The notes: generated by a model not told the origin, from the sequence alone. A stretch of DNA of 64,000 nt from Microbacterium sp. LWS13-1.2 (GCF_040144835.1 NZ_CP151632.1:1860001-1924000); one strand, 5' to 3'. Positions 42,328 through 50,686 are shown, counted from the stretch's first letter. Program-made: numbers and translations.

Positions 42328-45116
42328 GCACCCACCCTCGTCATCGCGGCGAGTCCGCCCTGGACACCCCGGGCGCTAAAGAGCGCATCGCTCCAGGGCG
42401 CGAAGTCCGCGCGCAGGGCGCCGGAGGCGACATCCGTCACGCGCACCTCCGACACCGGGCGCACCTCGATGCGTCGCTCGGCCAGCTGGGGACGCCAGTC
42501 CTCCGCGCTGCGCAGCGCCGAGCTGCCGGCGGGACCCGCGTCCAGCAGGAGCCGGAGCATCGCATCCGAGATGAGCAGGCGCATGGGCTCGATGGGTTCC
42601 TCGGGCCGGCCGGGCCACGAGTCCTCGTATTCGAGCTCGACGGAGTGCACGAATGGCAGGAGGGCTGCGGCATCCGTCTCCGCCGTGGAGAGGTCGATGG
42701 TGAGCCCGCCTTGGCGGTCCTCGAAGTCGGGTGCGCCGAGCTGCGCGTCCGCCGAGAGCTGGAGGAGCTGGCCGATCGCGAACGACTCCGTCACCGAAGA
42801 GGAATCGACGGCGGCGCCGGGCGCTCCGCCGACCGCACCGACACGGACGCCGCCGGGGACGGCGAGCCGGCATTTGGCGGGGGCGACGGGCGCTGCTCCG
42901 ACGCGTTCGATGGTCATCTGCCACGGGAAGCGCCGCTGTGAGCACCGGACGAGCTCCCACGGCGCGATGACAGTGGGGCTGTCGCCGCCACCCGCGGGCA
43001 CACCAGGGACGGGTGTCATGCGGACCGGCACGTACTGACCGGCGCGTTCCGCGCGCTGCCACGCCTCGGGAAGGTTGAGGGCCTCCGCGACCTTGGCGAG
43101 CGGCGCGACGGCCTCGAGCGCGGGTGACGCCGGGCGCGAGGGGCCGAAGGTGATGGGTCCGACGTCGATGCTCGGGTCGGGCAGCGGCCACGGCAGCGAG
43201 AAGCGCCCGCGCCCCTCGATGGTCCAGGGGCTCGGGCCGGTCAGGCGACCGGACAGCTGCACGCCGAGGAGCGCGATGCCGAAGGCCTCCACGTGCACGC
43301 CGGCGCTGATCGCGACCTCGAACCCGAACGGGTCGAGCTGGATGAGGGCGTCCAGGGTGAGGCTCCCCCGCACGGCGGCGACCGCAACGGAGTAGCCGAT
43401 CTCGATCGATCCGCCGAACTGCACCGTGTTCGGCGTGACGGCGACGTAGCCCTCCAACCGGAGTTGCAGGCCGACGGGCGGAGACATCTCTGCGCCGATG
43501 CGCCGCATCCCGGTGAGCTCCCCGGGGATCGCCGTGAACTTCGGGTGGAACCCGCCGGCGCTGAGGTAGACGCCGGGGTCGTCGAACCGGATGAGCAGTC
43601 CGAGGCTGCCGTAGACGGAGAACAGTGCGATGCGCGAGTTGTAGAGCTCGGCACGCAGCAACACCTTTCCGCGGCCGAACTGCGCCATCACCCCCGCGCG
43701 CAAGTCGATGATCGGGGCCTCTTCGGTGGGGAGCGCCGCCCTGGCAAGGCCGACGATCACGATCACCGGGTCGGGGGCGGCGAGCACGACCCCCACGTCG
43801 AGCGTGAAGAGGCTGATCGGGCGACCCCACGCGAGCTGCACCATGGGACCGACGACGAAGCTTCCGGCCTTCGCCGGAAACACCCGGCCCAGCGTCTGAA
43901 GGATCGTCGGGGCAGCGGCGACGACGTCGGGCGGGAACATGAGCTGTTCCAGCACGCCGTCCTTGATGCCGGCGGCGATCGCGTCGGGCATCACGTCGAC
44001 CCCGAGACCCACGATGCCGCCGACCGCGTTCAGCGTGAAGAGGAGCCCCAGTTCGATCGGCACCGGGAACCGCATCGACATGACGACGACGAACGACATC
44101 GCGCCGTCGACTTCGCGGAAGAGCCCGAAGGCATCGACCTTGACGGGTCCGATCGTGAGGGCGAGCGCGCCCCCGAACCCGCCCTGAACCACTCTGAGGT
44201 AGCCGCCGCCGGAGACCGGTCCGGCGTCGAGCGAGATGCCGATCGCCTCGGGCACGAGAAACGACGGGTCGCCGAACGGCTGCTGGCCGGCGAGGATGCG
44301 GGCGGGGTCGATGGGCAGCCGGAGTCCGGCCCCGTCGACTCGGGCTTTGAGGACGCCCAGCAGCTCTGTGAGCAGCCGACTGCGGAGATCGATACGCAGG
44401 TCGCCGCCCTCGGCATTCAGCGCCAGATCGAGTCCCTGCAGCTCGACCACCTGCGCATCGAGCCGGGCGGGCAGTGCGATCGGCCCCACGGCGCCCCGCG
44501 TCGTGACGCCGCGCGCGTCGACGGTGAAAGCCAGGTCGGTCGATGCCGACCCTGCAGCGCCGATGAGCTTGCGGATGAGTCCGTCGGTGCCGCGGCCGAG
44601 ATCGATGCTCGCACCGCTGCCCGCGACGGTCATGCTGAGGCCCGGCGCACCGAACCGCACCGTGAGCTCGACCGCGTCGACCTGGAACGGCGGAGCCGAT
44701 GCGCTGGTTCCCTTCCAGGTCACCTCGAGGAGCGGTGAGCCGTTGTCGTCGGCCTTCATGGCGGCGACGGGCGAGCGCAGGCCGAGGCCCTGGAGGAGCG
44801 CTCGCGGCGGGGCCTCCTCGATCGCCTTCTGCGCGACCACATCGAGCTTCACCCCGAGAATGGTCGCGGCCGCGTCGACTTCGCCCAGTGCATCCCACAG
44901 GTGCCGCGTCCCATTCGCCAGGTCACCGGCGTCCAGCGCCGTGACCGCGGTGGCGAGCTGCGTGCCGGCAGTGGTCAGATGGCCCTGCACCTGCACCGCA
45001 TCCGCGAGCGGCTTCTCGACCAGTTCCGCGAGCTTCTGCGCCGTGTCGAGGGTGGCGAGTCTGCCTGCCGCGTAGCGCAGCGCGGCTGCAAGCAGCTTTC
45101 GAGCGGTATCGTCCAC
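42324..45116 (-). CDS. Large beta-rich protein, 930 aa (DUF6603-like), first gene of the cluster
   Basis: Start GTG 45116 with AGGGA nearby. Residues 1-115 are helical (KLAELVEKPLADAVQVQGHL...). From about 120 to 650 the chain is built of short alternating-hydrophobic strands with glycine turns (LSMTVAGSGASIDLGRG, GGFGGALALTIGPVKVDAFG, VTPNTVQFGGSIEIGYSVA), the pattern of a long beta solenoid, groove or barrel. Residues 650-930 form a different domain (VIAPWELVRCSQRRFPWQMT). The middle resembles what I recall as DUF6603, a domain without known function; that match is from memory and unverified. No signal peptide. It heads the operon and has a perfect -35 TTGACA about 145 bases upstream. Confidence 0.85.
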   Translation of the reverse strand: MDDTARKLLAAALRYAAGRLATLDTAQKLAELVEKPLADAVQVQGHLTTAGTQLATAVTALDAGDLANGTRHLWDALGEVDAAATILGVKLDVVAQKAIEEAPPRALLQGLGLRSPVAAMKADDNGSPLLEVTWKGTSASAPPFQVDAVELTVRFGAPGLSMTVAGSGASIDLGRGTDGLIRKLIGAAGSASTDLAFTVDARGVTTRGAVGPIALPARLDAQVVELQGLDLALNAEGGDLRIDLRSRLLTELLGVLKARVDGAGLRLPIDPARILAGQQPFGDPSFLVPEAIGISLDAGPVSGGGYLRVVQGGFGGALALTIGPVKVDAFGLFREVDGAMSFVVVMSMRFPVPIELGLLFTLNAVGGIVGLGVDVMPDAIAAGIKDGVLEQLMFPPDVVAAAPTILQTLGRVFPAKAGSFVVGPMVQLAWGRPISLFTLDVGVVLAAPDPVIVIVGLARAALPTEEAPIIDLRAGVMAQFGRGKVLLRAELYNSRIALFSVYGSLGLLIRFDDPGVYLSAGGFHPKFTAIPGELTGMRRIGAEMSPPVGLQLRLEGYVAVTPNTVQFGGSIEIGYSVAVAAVRGSLTLDALIQLDPFGFEVAISAGVHVEAFGIALLGVQLSGRLTGPSPWTIEGRGRFSLPWPLPDPSIDVGPITFGPSRPASPALEAVAPLAKVAEALNLPEAWQRAERAGQYVPVRMTPVPGVPAGGGDSPTVIAPWELVRCSQRRFPWQMTIERVGAAPVAPAKCRLAVPGGVRVGAVGGAPGAAVDSSSVTESFAIGQLLQLSADAQLGAPDFEDRQGGLTIDLSTAETDAAALLPFVHSVELEYEDSWPGRPEEPIEPMRLLISDAMLRLLLDAGPAGSSALRSAEDWRPQLAERRIEVRPVSEVRVTDVASGALRADFAPWSDALFSARGVQGGLAAMTRVGA

Positions 45117-45233
45117 CGCGTGTCCCTGCGCTCAGAACTGATCAGAGCCCGGTGGAGCCCCATACCACCGGAGCGAGGCCCGGCGATCGTCGCACCGGAC
45201 GACCGCGGGTTCGAGGAAGGCGCATATCTGCGC

Positions 45234-45266
45234 GTTATCGTCCTCGCCTCCGGACCTGGCTGTCAA
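45234..45266 (-). promoter_or_regulatory. Candidate promoter of the giant-gene cluster
   Basis: In the 170-base gap between the oxidase-like gene and the cluster, the minus strand carries TTGACA (45261-45266) followed after 18 bases by GACGAT or after 21 by GATAAC. The -35 is perfect, the -10 weak. No repressor-like palindrome is obvious, and no other promoter was seen inside the cluster. Confidence 0.4.
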
Positions 45267-45286
45267 GACCGTGCGCACGCACCGGG

Positions 45287-45754
45287 CTACAGCACGGGCA
45301 CCCGGTTCTCGTGCTCGTCGAGCACCCATACCTGCAACGCCGTCGCCAGGTACAGCCGGTGGGGAGCGTCTGCCGAGACCGCCGACATGTCCCACGTCGA
45401 CAGTCCGGATGCCTCGCACTTCGCGTTGAATATCGCAAGCGCGCCCGCGAGTTCGTGGTCCGGCACCTGCGCCGCGGCCGCCTCGACGTAGACCGCGCTC
45501 GCGGAGCCCGCTTGGACAGTCGAGTCGAAGACGACGAGCGCGATCTCGGCGCGCTGTGCGACGTTCAGCGAGTGCCGCCGCGTGGTTCGGGACACCCAGA
45601 CGTACCGGCGCAGACCGCGCTCCGCGAACCAGATCGGCGTCACCCACGGGCGACCGTCCACGTCGGCGGTGGCGAGTGTTGCGTAGGAGTTCTCGTCGAT
45701 GATGCGGCGCGCGGCATCTGTCGGCGACTCGTCTGCCGTGAATGTCATGCTCAT
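45287..45754 (-). CDS. Pyridoxamine 5'-phosphate oxidase-like (FMN/F420-binding) protein
   Basis: 155 residues with the split-barrel flavin-binding fold: ARRIIDENSYATLATADVDGRPWVTPIWFAERGLRRYVWVSRTTRRHSLNVAQRAEIALVVFDS holds the core strands. In such proteins this domain binds FMN or F420 and reduces or senses small molecules; it is not necessarily a PdxH. The start is ATG 45754 or 45748. Oddly, its start codon overlaps the start region of the aldo/keto reductase on the other strand, leaving no room for a promoter between them. It ends 170 bases upstream of the giant cluster, on the same strand. Confidence 0.85.
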   Translation of the reverse strand: MSMTFTADESPTDAARRIIDENSYATLATADVDGRPWVTPIWFAERGLRRYVWVSRTTRRHSLNVAQRAEIALVVFDSTVQAGSASAVYVEAAAAQVPDHELAGALAIFNAKCEASGLSTWDMSAVSADAPHRLYLATALQVWVLDEHENRVPVL

Positions 45755-46571
45755 GGCTACCAGACGGTGCCCGGCCGAGGCCGTGGCATCCGCCCTGCAG
45801 ACCGGATACCGGCTCGTCGACACCGCCGCCGCGTACGCGAACGAGCGTGGCGTGGGCGACGCCCTCCGCGCGTCCGGCATCGACCGTGACGACGTCTTCC
45901 TCGAGTCGAAGGTGTGGATCTCGGACTACGGATACGACGAGACCCTCCACGCCTACGAGAAGAGCGCCCGGAAGCTGCAGGTCGACGTCATCGACCTGTT
46001 CATCCTGCACCAGGCCCTTCCCGGCGAGTTCGACAAGACGATCGCGGCGTACAAGGCGCTGGAGCAGCTGCTCGCCAACGGCAAGGTGCGCGCCATCGGC
46101 GTCAGCAACTTCATGATCGACCACCTCGAACGGCTGCTCGCGGAGACGACGATCGTGCCGTCCGTCAACCAGATCGAAGTCCACCCATACTTCCCGCAGA
46201 AAGAACTGCAGGCCCTCGGCGCCGAGCGCGGCATTCTCACGCAGGCGTGGTCGCCGATCGGCGGCATCACCTCCTACCGTGGAGACGACGCCAAGAGCAC
46301 CTTCAACGACCCGGTCATCCTCGAGATCGCCGCGGCACACGGCAAGACCGCCGCCCAGGTGATGCTCCGCTGGCACATCCAGAACGGTGTCCAAGCCATC
46401 CCGAAATCGGTCAAGCCCGAGCGGATCGCCGAGAACTTCGACGTGTTCGACTACGAGCTCACCGACGATGAGATCGCTCGCATCGACGCCCTCGACACGG
46501 GCGTTCGCGGCGGGCCGGCGCCCGAGGCCATCACCCTCGAGACATTCGGGCGCGACACCCCGGAGGAATGA
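45753..46571 (+). pseudogene. Aldo/keto reductase, 5'-truncated
   Basis: 272 residues if started at ATG 45753 (MATRRCPAEAVASALQTGYRLVDTAAAYANE). Intact relatives begin about 20 residues earlier with a strand and NNGVEMPxLGFG-type segment that caps the barrel; here this is missing and the frame runs straight into the divergent neighbour. The catalytic tetrad (Asp in VDTAAAY, Tyr in AAAYANE, Lys in ESKVW, His in ILHQ) and NADPH-binding IPKSVKPERIAEN are present. Either a deletion removed the 5' end and promoter, or a shortened protein survives. Codirectional with the broken XRE gene just downstream. Confidence 0.7.
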
Positions 46572-46595
46572 GCCGGACACTCAAGGAGGAGGAGC

Positions 46596-46762
46596 GTGGC
46601 AGGCGTGGACAACCAGACCGAGGTGCGCGAATTCCTCGCCACCCGACGAGCGCGGCTCACCCCGGAGCTGGCCGGAATCATCGGTCGTGGGCGTCGCTGC
46701 GTCCCGAGGAAGTCGCGATGCTCGGGCGGCGCCGTATCTCGACGGACCCGCCGCGGGCATAG
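46596..46762 (+). pseudogene. XRE/HTH regulator fragment, frameshifted
   Basis: GTG 46596 with AGGAGGAGGAG upstream opens MAGVDNQTEVREFLATRRARLTPELAGII, the N terminus of actinobacterial XRE regulators of the kind found next to AKR genes. Near 46680-46690 the frame shifts: SWASLRPEEVAML, corresponding to the family's RRVPGLRREEVALLAG, is in another frame. Similarity stops at about 46745, so most of the protein is gone. With the truncated AKR gene this marks a decayed regulator-reductase pair. Confidence 0.7.
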
Positions 46763-46818
46763 ATGTGTGCACCAAGCCGCGCGCCGGCATACCGACGCAA
46801 ACTCCGGAAACACGAAAA

Positions 46819-46836
46819 CCCGCGGAAATCCGCGGG
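46819..46836. terminator. Hairpin downstream of tRNA-Arg
   Basis: CCCGCGGA-AA-TCCGCGGG, an 8-base stem 29 bases beyond the tRNA 3' end on the minus strand, followed on that strand by GTTTTCGTG. A plausible tRNA terminator. Confidence 0.65.
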
Positions 46837-46865
46837 CTTCCGATCAGTACTGTCTCAACACAGTG

Positions 46866-46938
46866 CGCGCCCGAAGGGACTCGAACCCCTAACCTTCTGA
46901 TCCGTAGTCAGATGCTCTATCCATTGAGCTACGGGCGC
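46866..46938 (-). tRNA. tRNA-Arg (anticodon ACG)
   Basis: 73 bases. Acceptor stem GCGCCCG/CGGGCGC, D arm with AGCTCAATGGATAGAGC, anticodon arm TCTGA-CTACGGA-TCAGA (anticodon ACG at the loop centre), T arm GGGGTTCGAGTCCC with the invariant TTCGA. CCA is not encoded. ACG (read as ICG) decodes CGT, CGC and CGA. Its 3' side faces the decayed AKR/XRE pair and the giant cluster; no att duplication or integrase was seen. Confidence 0.96.
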
Positions 46939-47053
46939 GTGTCGTTCGCAGCAGCGCACAACGTCGTCAAGAATACCTCACGGCCACCCACGGCGCGAAT
47001 CGGCGGGAGGATGCCGGATTCCCGGGCGTGTTCACGCGCTCCCGGCCCGTTGT

Positions 47054-47260
47054 TCACAGGTCCTGGGCGTCGAGTGCGCGAAGCTGCCGCTGCAGGGCGA
47101 CACGACGGTACGAGGTGTCGAGGAGCTCCGCGAACAGCTCCCAGTCGCCGGTATCCGCCTCCACACGGATGGCGAGCCAGCCGGACGCACCCTCGTAGGC
47201 CGGCACGTAGGCGTCGTCTCGCTCGAGCAGCGCCTGACGCTCGACGTCGGGAGGGTACGC
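47054..47260 (-). pseudogene. MmcQ/YjbR-like protein, 3' fragment
   Basis: The frame ending at 47054 reads YPPDVERQALLERDDAYVPA, then YEGASGWLAIRVEADTGDWELFAELLDTSYRRVALQRQL, the C-terminal half of an MmcQ/YjbR-like DNA-binding-fold protein (usual length about 110-120). A TAG stop (47261-47263) directly precedes this segment and there is no start codon, so the 5' half is lost. The upstream gene ends just 17 bases away. Confidence 0.6.
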
Positions 47261-47277
47261 CTACGTCCCACGGATGG

Positions 47278-47907
47278 TCAGGAGTCGAGCTCGCTGACGT
47301 CGATGCCCGAGATGCGCGGCGACGCCGCGGCGGGCTCGGCGGCGGGCTCGGCATCCGTGTCTTCCTCGTCGCGGTGGCGCTTGTGCGCGGCCAGACGCGG
47401 GATGTCGACCAGACGGATGGACTGCATGCGGGCGGCGCGCATGCGGTCGTAGTCCGGATCGAGATCGGGCCGCATGCCTTCGACGCGCAGGCGACGCTGC
47501 AGGTTGGCCTCGACGTCGCCCCACGCGGCATCACGCGACTGCTCGATGAGGGACCGCACGACGCGCGGGTCGTCGGCCATGCGCCGGAGCGCCTGCGCCA
47601 CGCCGGCGTACTGCCGACCGCGCCGGCGGAGATTTCGGGTGTCGCGATCGCGGTAGTCGTGCGTGCCGTCGGGATCGGTGAACTTGCCCCATGCCTTCTT
47701 GCGCTGGCGCCTCACGAGTGCCGCCGCCTCGTCCTGCTCGTCGGCCAACGCCGTCAGCGTCTCGCGAGCGAACGGGGTGAAGGCGACCACGTCGAACTGC
47801 TCGTCATGCGCGATCGTCTCGACCAGGATGCGGTTGCGGATCGCCAGCCGTGCTGCGGCGGACGCGATGGACACCCCTTCGGCGATCGCCTCTGCGGTCT
47901 TGCCCAT
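47278..47907 (-). CDS. Conserved hypothetical protein, 209 aa
   Basis: Starts at 47907 (MGKTAEAIAEGVSIASAAARLAIRNRILVETIAHDEQFDVVAFTPFARETL); the frame further upstream is antisense to the SDR gene. Highly charged and helical: ETLTALADEQDEAAALVRRQRKKAWGKF, DYRDRDTRNLRRRGRQYAGVAQALRRMADDPRVV, then an acidic, alanine/proline-rich tail EEDTDAEPAAEPAAASPRIS. Soluble, no enzyme motif. I recall similar proteins in Microbacteriaceae genomes, sometimes labelled asparagine synthase without basis. The SDR gene diverges 102 bases away. Confidence 0.75.
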   Translation of the reverse strand: MGKTAEAIAEGVSIASAAARLAIRNRILVETIAHDEQFDVVAFTPFARETLTALADEQDEAAALVRRQRKKAWGKFTDPDGTHDYRDRDTRNLRRRGRQYAGVAQALRRMADDPRVVRSLIEQSRDAAWGDVEANLQRRLRVEGMRPDLDPDYDRMRAARMQSIRLVDIPRLAAHKRHRDEEDTDAEPAAEPAAASPRISGIDVSELDS

Positions 47908-48009
47908 CGCACCTCCCCTCAGAAGGCTAGCGTCCGAAGCGGCGTCGCGAGTCAGCGAGAATCGTAAGCAGGGCTCGTCGACGGCGACGAGCGCAGCGAG
48001 AGGTAGCAG

Positions 48010-48858
48010 ATGACGAAGATGGCGCCCCTGGACGTGCGCGGACGCACCACCGTCATCACCGGCGGCGCCGCGGGGATGGGCGCCGAGGTCGCTCGCCAGC
48101 TCGCCTCCCGCGGTGCCCGCATCGCGCTGCTCGACCGCAACGCCGACGGGCTCGCCGCCGTCGCCGCGGGCCTCGAGGGCGCGGGCCACACGACGCACGT
48201 CGTCGACCTCACCGACGACGACGCAGTGGCAGCCGTCGTCGCCGCGGTCGAGGCATCCCATCCTCACGTGCAGTCCCTCGTGACGTGCGCCGGGTCGTCG
48301 ATGCTGGGCGACATCGATCAGCTCACGATGGCCGAGATGCGCTGGCTCATGGACGTCAACCTCTGGGGCACGGTCAACGTCACGAAGGCGCTCCTGCCGG
48401 CGCTTCGTCGCGAGCCGGCCGCCCACATCACGCACCTGGTGTCGATCTACGGACTCGCCGCCCCCGCCGGGCGCATCCCGTACGCGATGAGCAAGTTCGC
48501 GGTGCGGGGGTTCACCGAATCGCTGCGGCACGAATTGGAGCGCTCCACGATCACCGTCGGCGCGGTCTACCCGGCCGGGGTGAAGACCGGCATCATCCTG
48601 CACGGCCGGTATGCCGCGGCGATCGATCCCGCGGTCGCCCAGCGTGCAGCCTCGGCCCAGGCCGCGATGTACCACACCGAGCCTGCGGAGGCCGCGGCGC
48701 GCATCGTCGAGGCGACGATCCGCCGTCGCCCCCGCACCATGATCGGGCGGGAGGCGCGGCTCGTCGACGTGCTCGTGCGCGTCATGCCGATCCGCTACTG
48801 GGCGCCGATGCGTCGGCCGCTGCGCGACGCGATCGACACCACGACGCCGCTCCGCTGA
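48010..48858 (+). CDS. Short-chain dehydrogenase/reductase
   Basis: 282-residue NAD(P)-dependent oxidoreductase. Cofactor motif TGGAAGMG at about 18-25, NAG-equivalent VTCAGSSML, catalytic Ser in THLVSIYGLAAP and Tyr-x3-Lys in RIPYAMSK. Followed by the substrate lid (YPAGVKTGIILHGRYAAAI) and a basic C-terminal extension of some 60 residues (ATIRRRPRTMIGREARLVDVLVRVMPIRYW), as in SDRs associated with membranes or acyl substrates. Substrate unknown. The start at 48010 gives a normal N terminus (VRGRTTVITGG). Divergent from the hypothetical gene. Confidence 0.9.
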   Translation: MTKMAPLDVRGRTTVITGGAAGMGAEVARQLASRGARIALLDRNADGLAAVAAGLEGAGHTTHVVDLTDDDAVAAVVAAVEASHPHVQSLVTCAGSSMLGDIDQLTMAEMRWLMDVNLWGTVNVTKALLPALRREPAAHITHLVSIYGLAAPAGRIPYAMSKFAVRGFTESLRHELERSTITVGAVYPAGVKTGIILHGRYAAAIDPAVAQRAASAQAAMYHTEPAEAAARIVEATIRRRPRTMIGREARLVDVLVRVMPIRYWAPMRRPLRDAIDTTTPLR

Positions 48859-48878
48859 CGGCTGCGGCCGCGGCCGCG

Positions 48879-49130
48879 CTTGCGCCCTGCGGCTGCGCCG
48901 AGCCCTGGGCTTGCGCCCTGCCGCTGCGCTGCGTCCTGCGGCTGCGCCCTGCGCCCTGCGGCTCGCGCTTGCGCCCTGCGGCTGCTGTCGCCGGCGGCCG
49001 CGCTTGCGCCCTGCGGCCCGCGCTTGCGCCCTGCCGCTGCGCTGCGTCCTGCGGCTGCGCCCTGTGCCCTGCGGCTCGCGCTTGCGCCCTGCGGCTGCTG
49101 TCGCCGGCGACGGCGGCGACCCTCCGTGTA
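48879..49130. repeat. Direct 88-bp repeat within low-complexity TTGCGCCCTGCGGC array
   Basis: The 359 bases between the SDR and the small charged protein hold many copies of the 14-mer TTGCGCCCTGC(G/C)GCT. Two 88-base units, 48909-48996 and 49022-49109, are identical except one base (GCGCCCTGCGCC versus GCGCCCTGTGCC) and are offset by 113 bases, so the array grew by segmental duplication. No gene is supported here. Confidence 0.85.
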
Positions 49131-49217
49131 TCAAGAGGCCCGCGTCTGTGCAACCCCCTGATCCGGCCGAAGGCCCCGGCGTAACGTCGATGTCATCCCT
49201 CATGAGAGGAGAGATCG

Positions 49218-49418
49218 ATGGGATTCATGGACGACGCGAAAGAGACGGCCGAGGCCGTCGGCGAGAAGATCAAGGACGCGTGGGAAGACACCACCGATCG
49301 AGTCGGAGACAAAGTCGACGAGATGAAGGCTGATGCCGACGTCAAGAAGGCCGAAGCCGAGCGCGACTCGGTGAAGACGCGCAACGACATCAAGGAAGAC
49401 CTGCGGGACAGCACCTGA
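49218..49418 (+). CDS. Small highly charged helical protein (CsbD/YtxH-like style), 66 aa
   Basis: MGFMDDAKETAEAVGEKIKDAWEDTTDRVGDKVDEMKADADVKKAEAERDSVKTRNDIKEDLRDST: all-helical, lysine/aspartate-rich, without cysteine or membrane segment; periodic K/E pattern suits an amphipathic or LEA-like helix, common among stress-induced actinobacterial proteins. GAGAGGAGAG is placed correctly before the ATG. Ends 16 bases before a strong terminator. Exact family not certain. Confidence 0.82.
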   Translation: MGFMDDAKETAEAVGEKIKDAWEDTTDRVGDKVDEMKADADVKKAEAERDSVKTRNDIKEDLRDST

Positions 49419-49433
49419 ACCCCGCTCACGATG

Positions 49434-49467
49434 AAGGCGGAGCCGACCGGGGGGCCGGCTCCGCCTT
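49434..49467 (+). terminator. Terminator of the small charged protein gene
   Basis: AAGGCGGAGCCG (49434-49445) pairs perfectly with CGGCTCCGCCTT (49456-49467), 10-base loop, followed by CGTCGTGT. Confidence 0.82.
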
Positions 49468-49541
49468 CGTCGTGTGCGGCAGCGATCGCGGGAGCTACCG
49501 CGATCGCGCGATCAGCAAGGGCGCTGATCGCAAGACTTCGA

Positions 49542-50486
49542 TCAGCCGATGGCGCCGATCCGCCACGACGCGGTGACGGAGGCGTCGGGCTCGACGACGA
49601 GGAGCCCCGCGTCGTAGTCGTACGACCCGGCGTTGAAGGCGTCGGGTGCGCAGGTCATCGGCTCGACCGCGAGACCCAGCCGGCTCTGCGCAGCGTCGGG
49701 CTTGTCGGCGGTGTGGACCTGCACCCATGGGCACGCGGCATCCCACGACATCTGGACACCCGAGCCGGCGGCATCCGTCACCCGCACCGTGGCCGTGCCG
49801 TCGGCGTCACGGGTGAGACCGGTGTACGCGTGATCGATCTCGGCGGAGCCGATCGGCCGCGCCGAGCGGTAGTCGAAACGCTCCGGATCCTCGGCATCGA
49901 CCGCGACGAGACCGGTCGGGATGAGGCGGTCGGGCGTGACGGCGAGCACCTGCGTCGCGGGCAGCTCGAGCGTCCACTCGTCGACGCGGCCGTCGGCGGC
50001 GACGAGGTACGGGTGCGGCCCGGTCCCCCACGGCGCCGGCTCGTCGCTCTCGTTGTGGGCGGTGACGGACTGGGTGAGCCCGTCCGGCCCGAGCGCGAAG
50101 GTCGTCGTGACGACGAGGCGCCACGGGTAGGCCGTCTGCGGCTGGATGACGGCGGCCAGGGTCACGTGGTCCGGCCCCTTGTCGATCGCCTCGAAGTCGA
50201 GCCACGTCGCCAGGCCGTGCAGCGCGTGCGAGCGCGCGGGCTCCGTGAGCGGCAGCTGGAAGTCCCGCCCGCCGAACGAGTAGCGCCCGTCGACCACACG
50301 GTTCGGCCACGGCGCGAGGGTCGCACCGCGGTGCGCGGGACGCACCTCGTCGGCCTCGAACGGCACGACGAGGTCGCGACCGCGATATGTGAGCGAGCGG
50401 AGCGTCGCGCCGACGCTCGCGACGACGGCTTCGTAGTCGCCGGCGCGGAGCGCGTGCTGGGTTCCTGATGCGGGGGGTCGTGCCAT
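49542..50486 (-). CDS. galM: Aldose 1-epimerase
   Basis: 314-residue mutarotase interconverting alpha and beta anomers of aldoses. GalM-type blocks: GATLRSLTYRGRDLVVPFEADEVRPAHRGATLAPWPNRVVDGRY, HALHGL (first histidine), GTGPHPYLV (catalytic His) and GLAVEPMTCAPDAFN (catalytic Glu). Cytosolic. It lies 222 bases downstream of araA on the same strand, beyond a strong nested hairpin, so it may be expressed with the arabinose genes only by read-through; the sugar context is consistent with arabinose or galactose mutarotation. Confidence 0.92.
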   Translation of the reverse strand: MARPPASGTQHALRAGDYEAVVASVGATLRSLTYRGRDLVVPFEADEVRPAHRGATLAPWPNRVVDGRYSFGGRDFQLPLTEPARSHALHGLATWLDFEAIDKGPDHVTLAAVIQPQTAYPWRLVVTTTFALGPDGLTQSVTAHNESDEPAPWGTGPHPYLVAADGRVDEWTLELPATQVLAVTPDRLIPTGLVAVDAEDPERFDYRSARPIGSAEIDHAYTGLTRDADGTATVRVTDAAGSGVQMSWDAACPWVQVHTADKPDAAQSRLGLAVEPMTCAPDAFNAGSYDYDAGLLVVEPDASVTASWRIGAIG

Positions 50487-50615
50487 GAGTTTCGAATCCT
50501 CTTCAGATGCAGGGAAGTTCGCCGCAGATCACGGTACCGGGATCGCTCCCAGGCATGGTCCCTGCCGGCTTGGGGCGCAGCCCTGTCGCCCGTGGCGCGT
50601 GGCGTGGCGCGGCGC

Positions 50616-50686
50616 GGTTTGGGGCGCACCCCGCTCGTTCGGGGCGCACCGCGCGCGCCCCGAGCGGACGCCATGCGCCCCAAACC
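50616..50686. terminator. Nested hairpin after araA
   Basis: Outer arms GGTTTGGGGCGCA (50616-50628) and TGCGCCCCAAACC (50674-50686) pair perfectly. Inside, CCGCTCG/CGAGCGG and GGGGCGC/GCGCCCC give a second stem. A likely transcription terminator for the araDBA operon. A similar TTCGGGGCGCG palindrome recurs at 58713-58778. Confidence 0.65.

Noticed and set aside
42376..44898. 840-codon minus-strand frame
   Set aside because: Out-of-phase overlap of the 930-residue gene; arginine-rich with no recognisable domain, whereas the other frame gives regular strands.
46866..46938. Integration site of a mobile island at tRNA-Arg
   Set aside because: No integrase gene and no second copy of the tRNA 3' end were seen in the window, so it is only noted as a possibility.
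48879..49130. CRISPR array
   Set aside because: The repeats are of mixed short period with no constant spacer length, no unique spacers and no cas genes.
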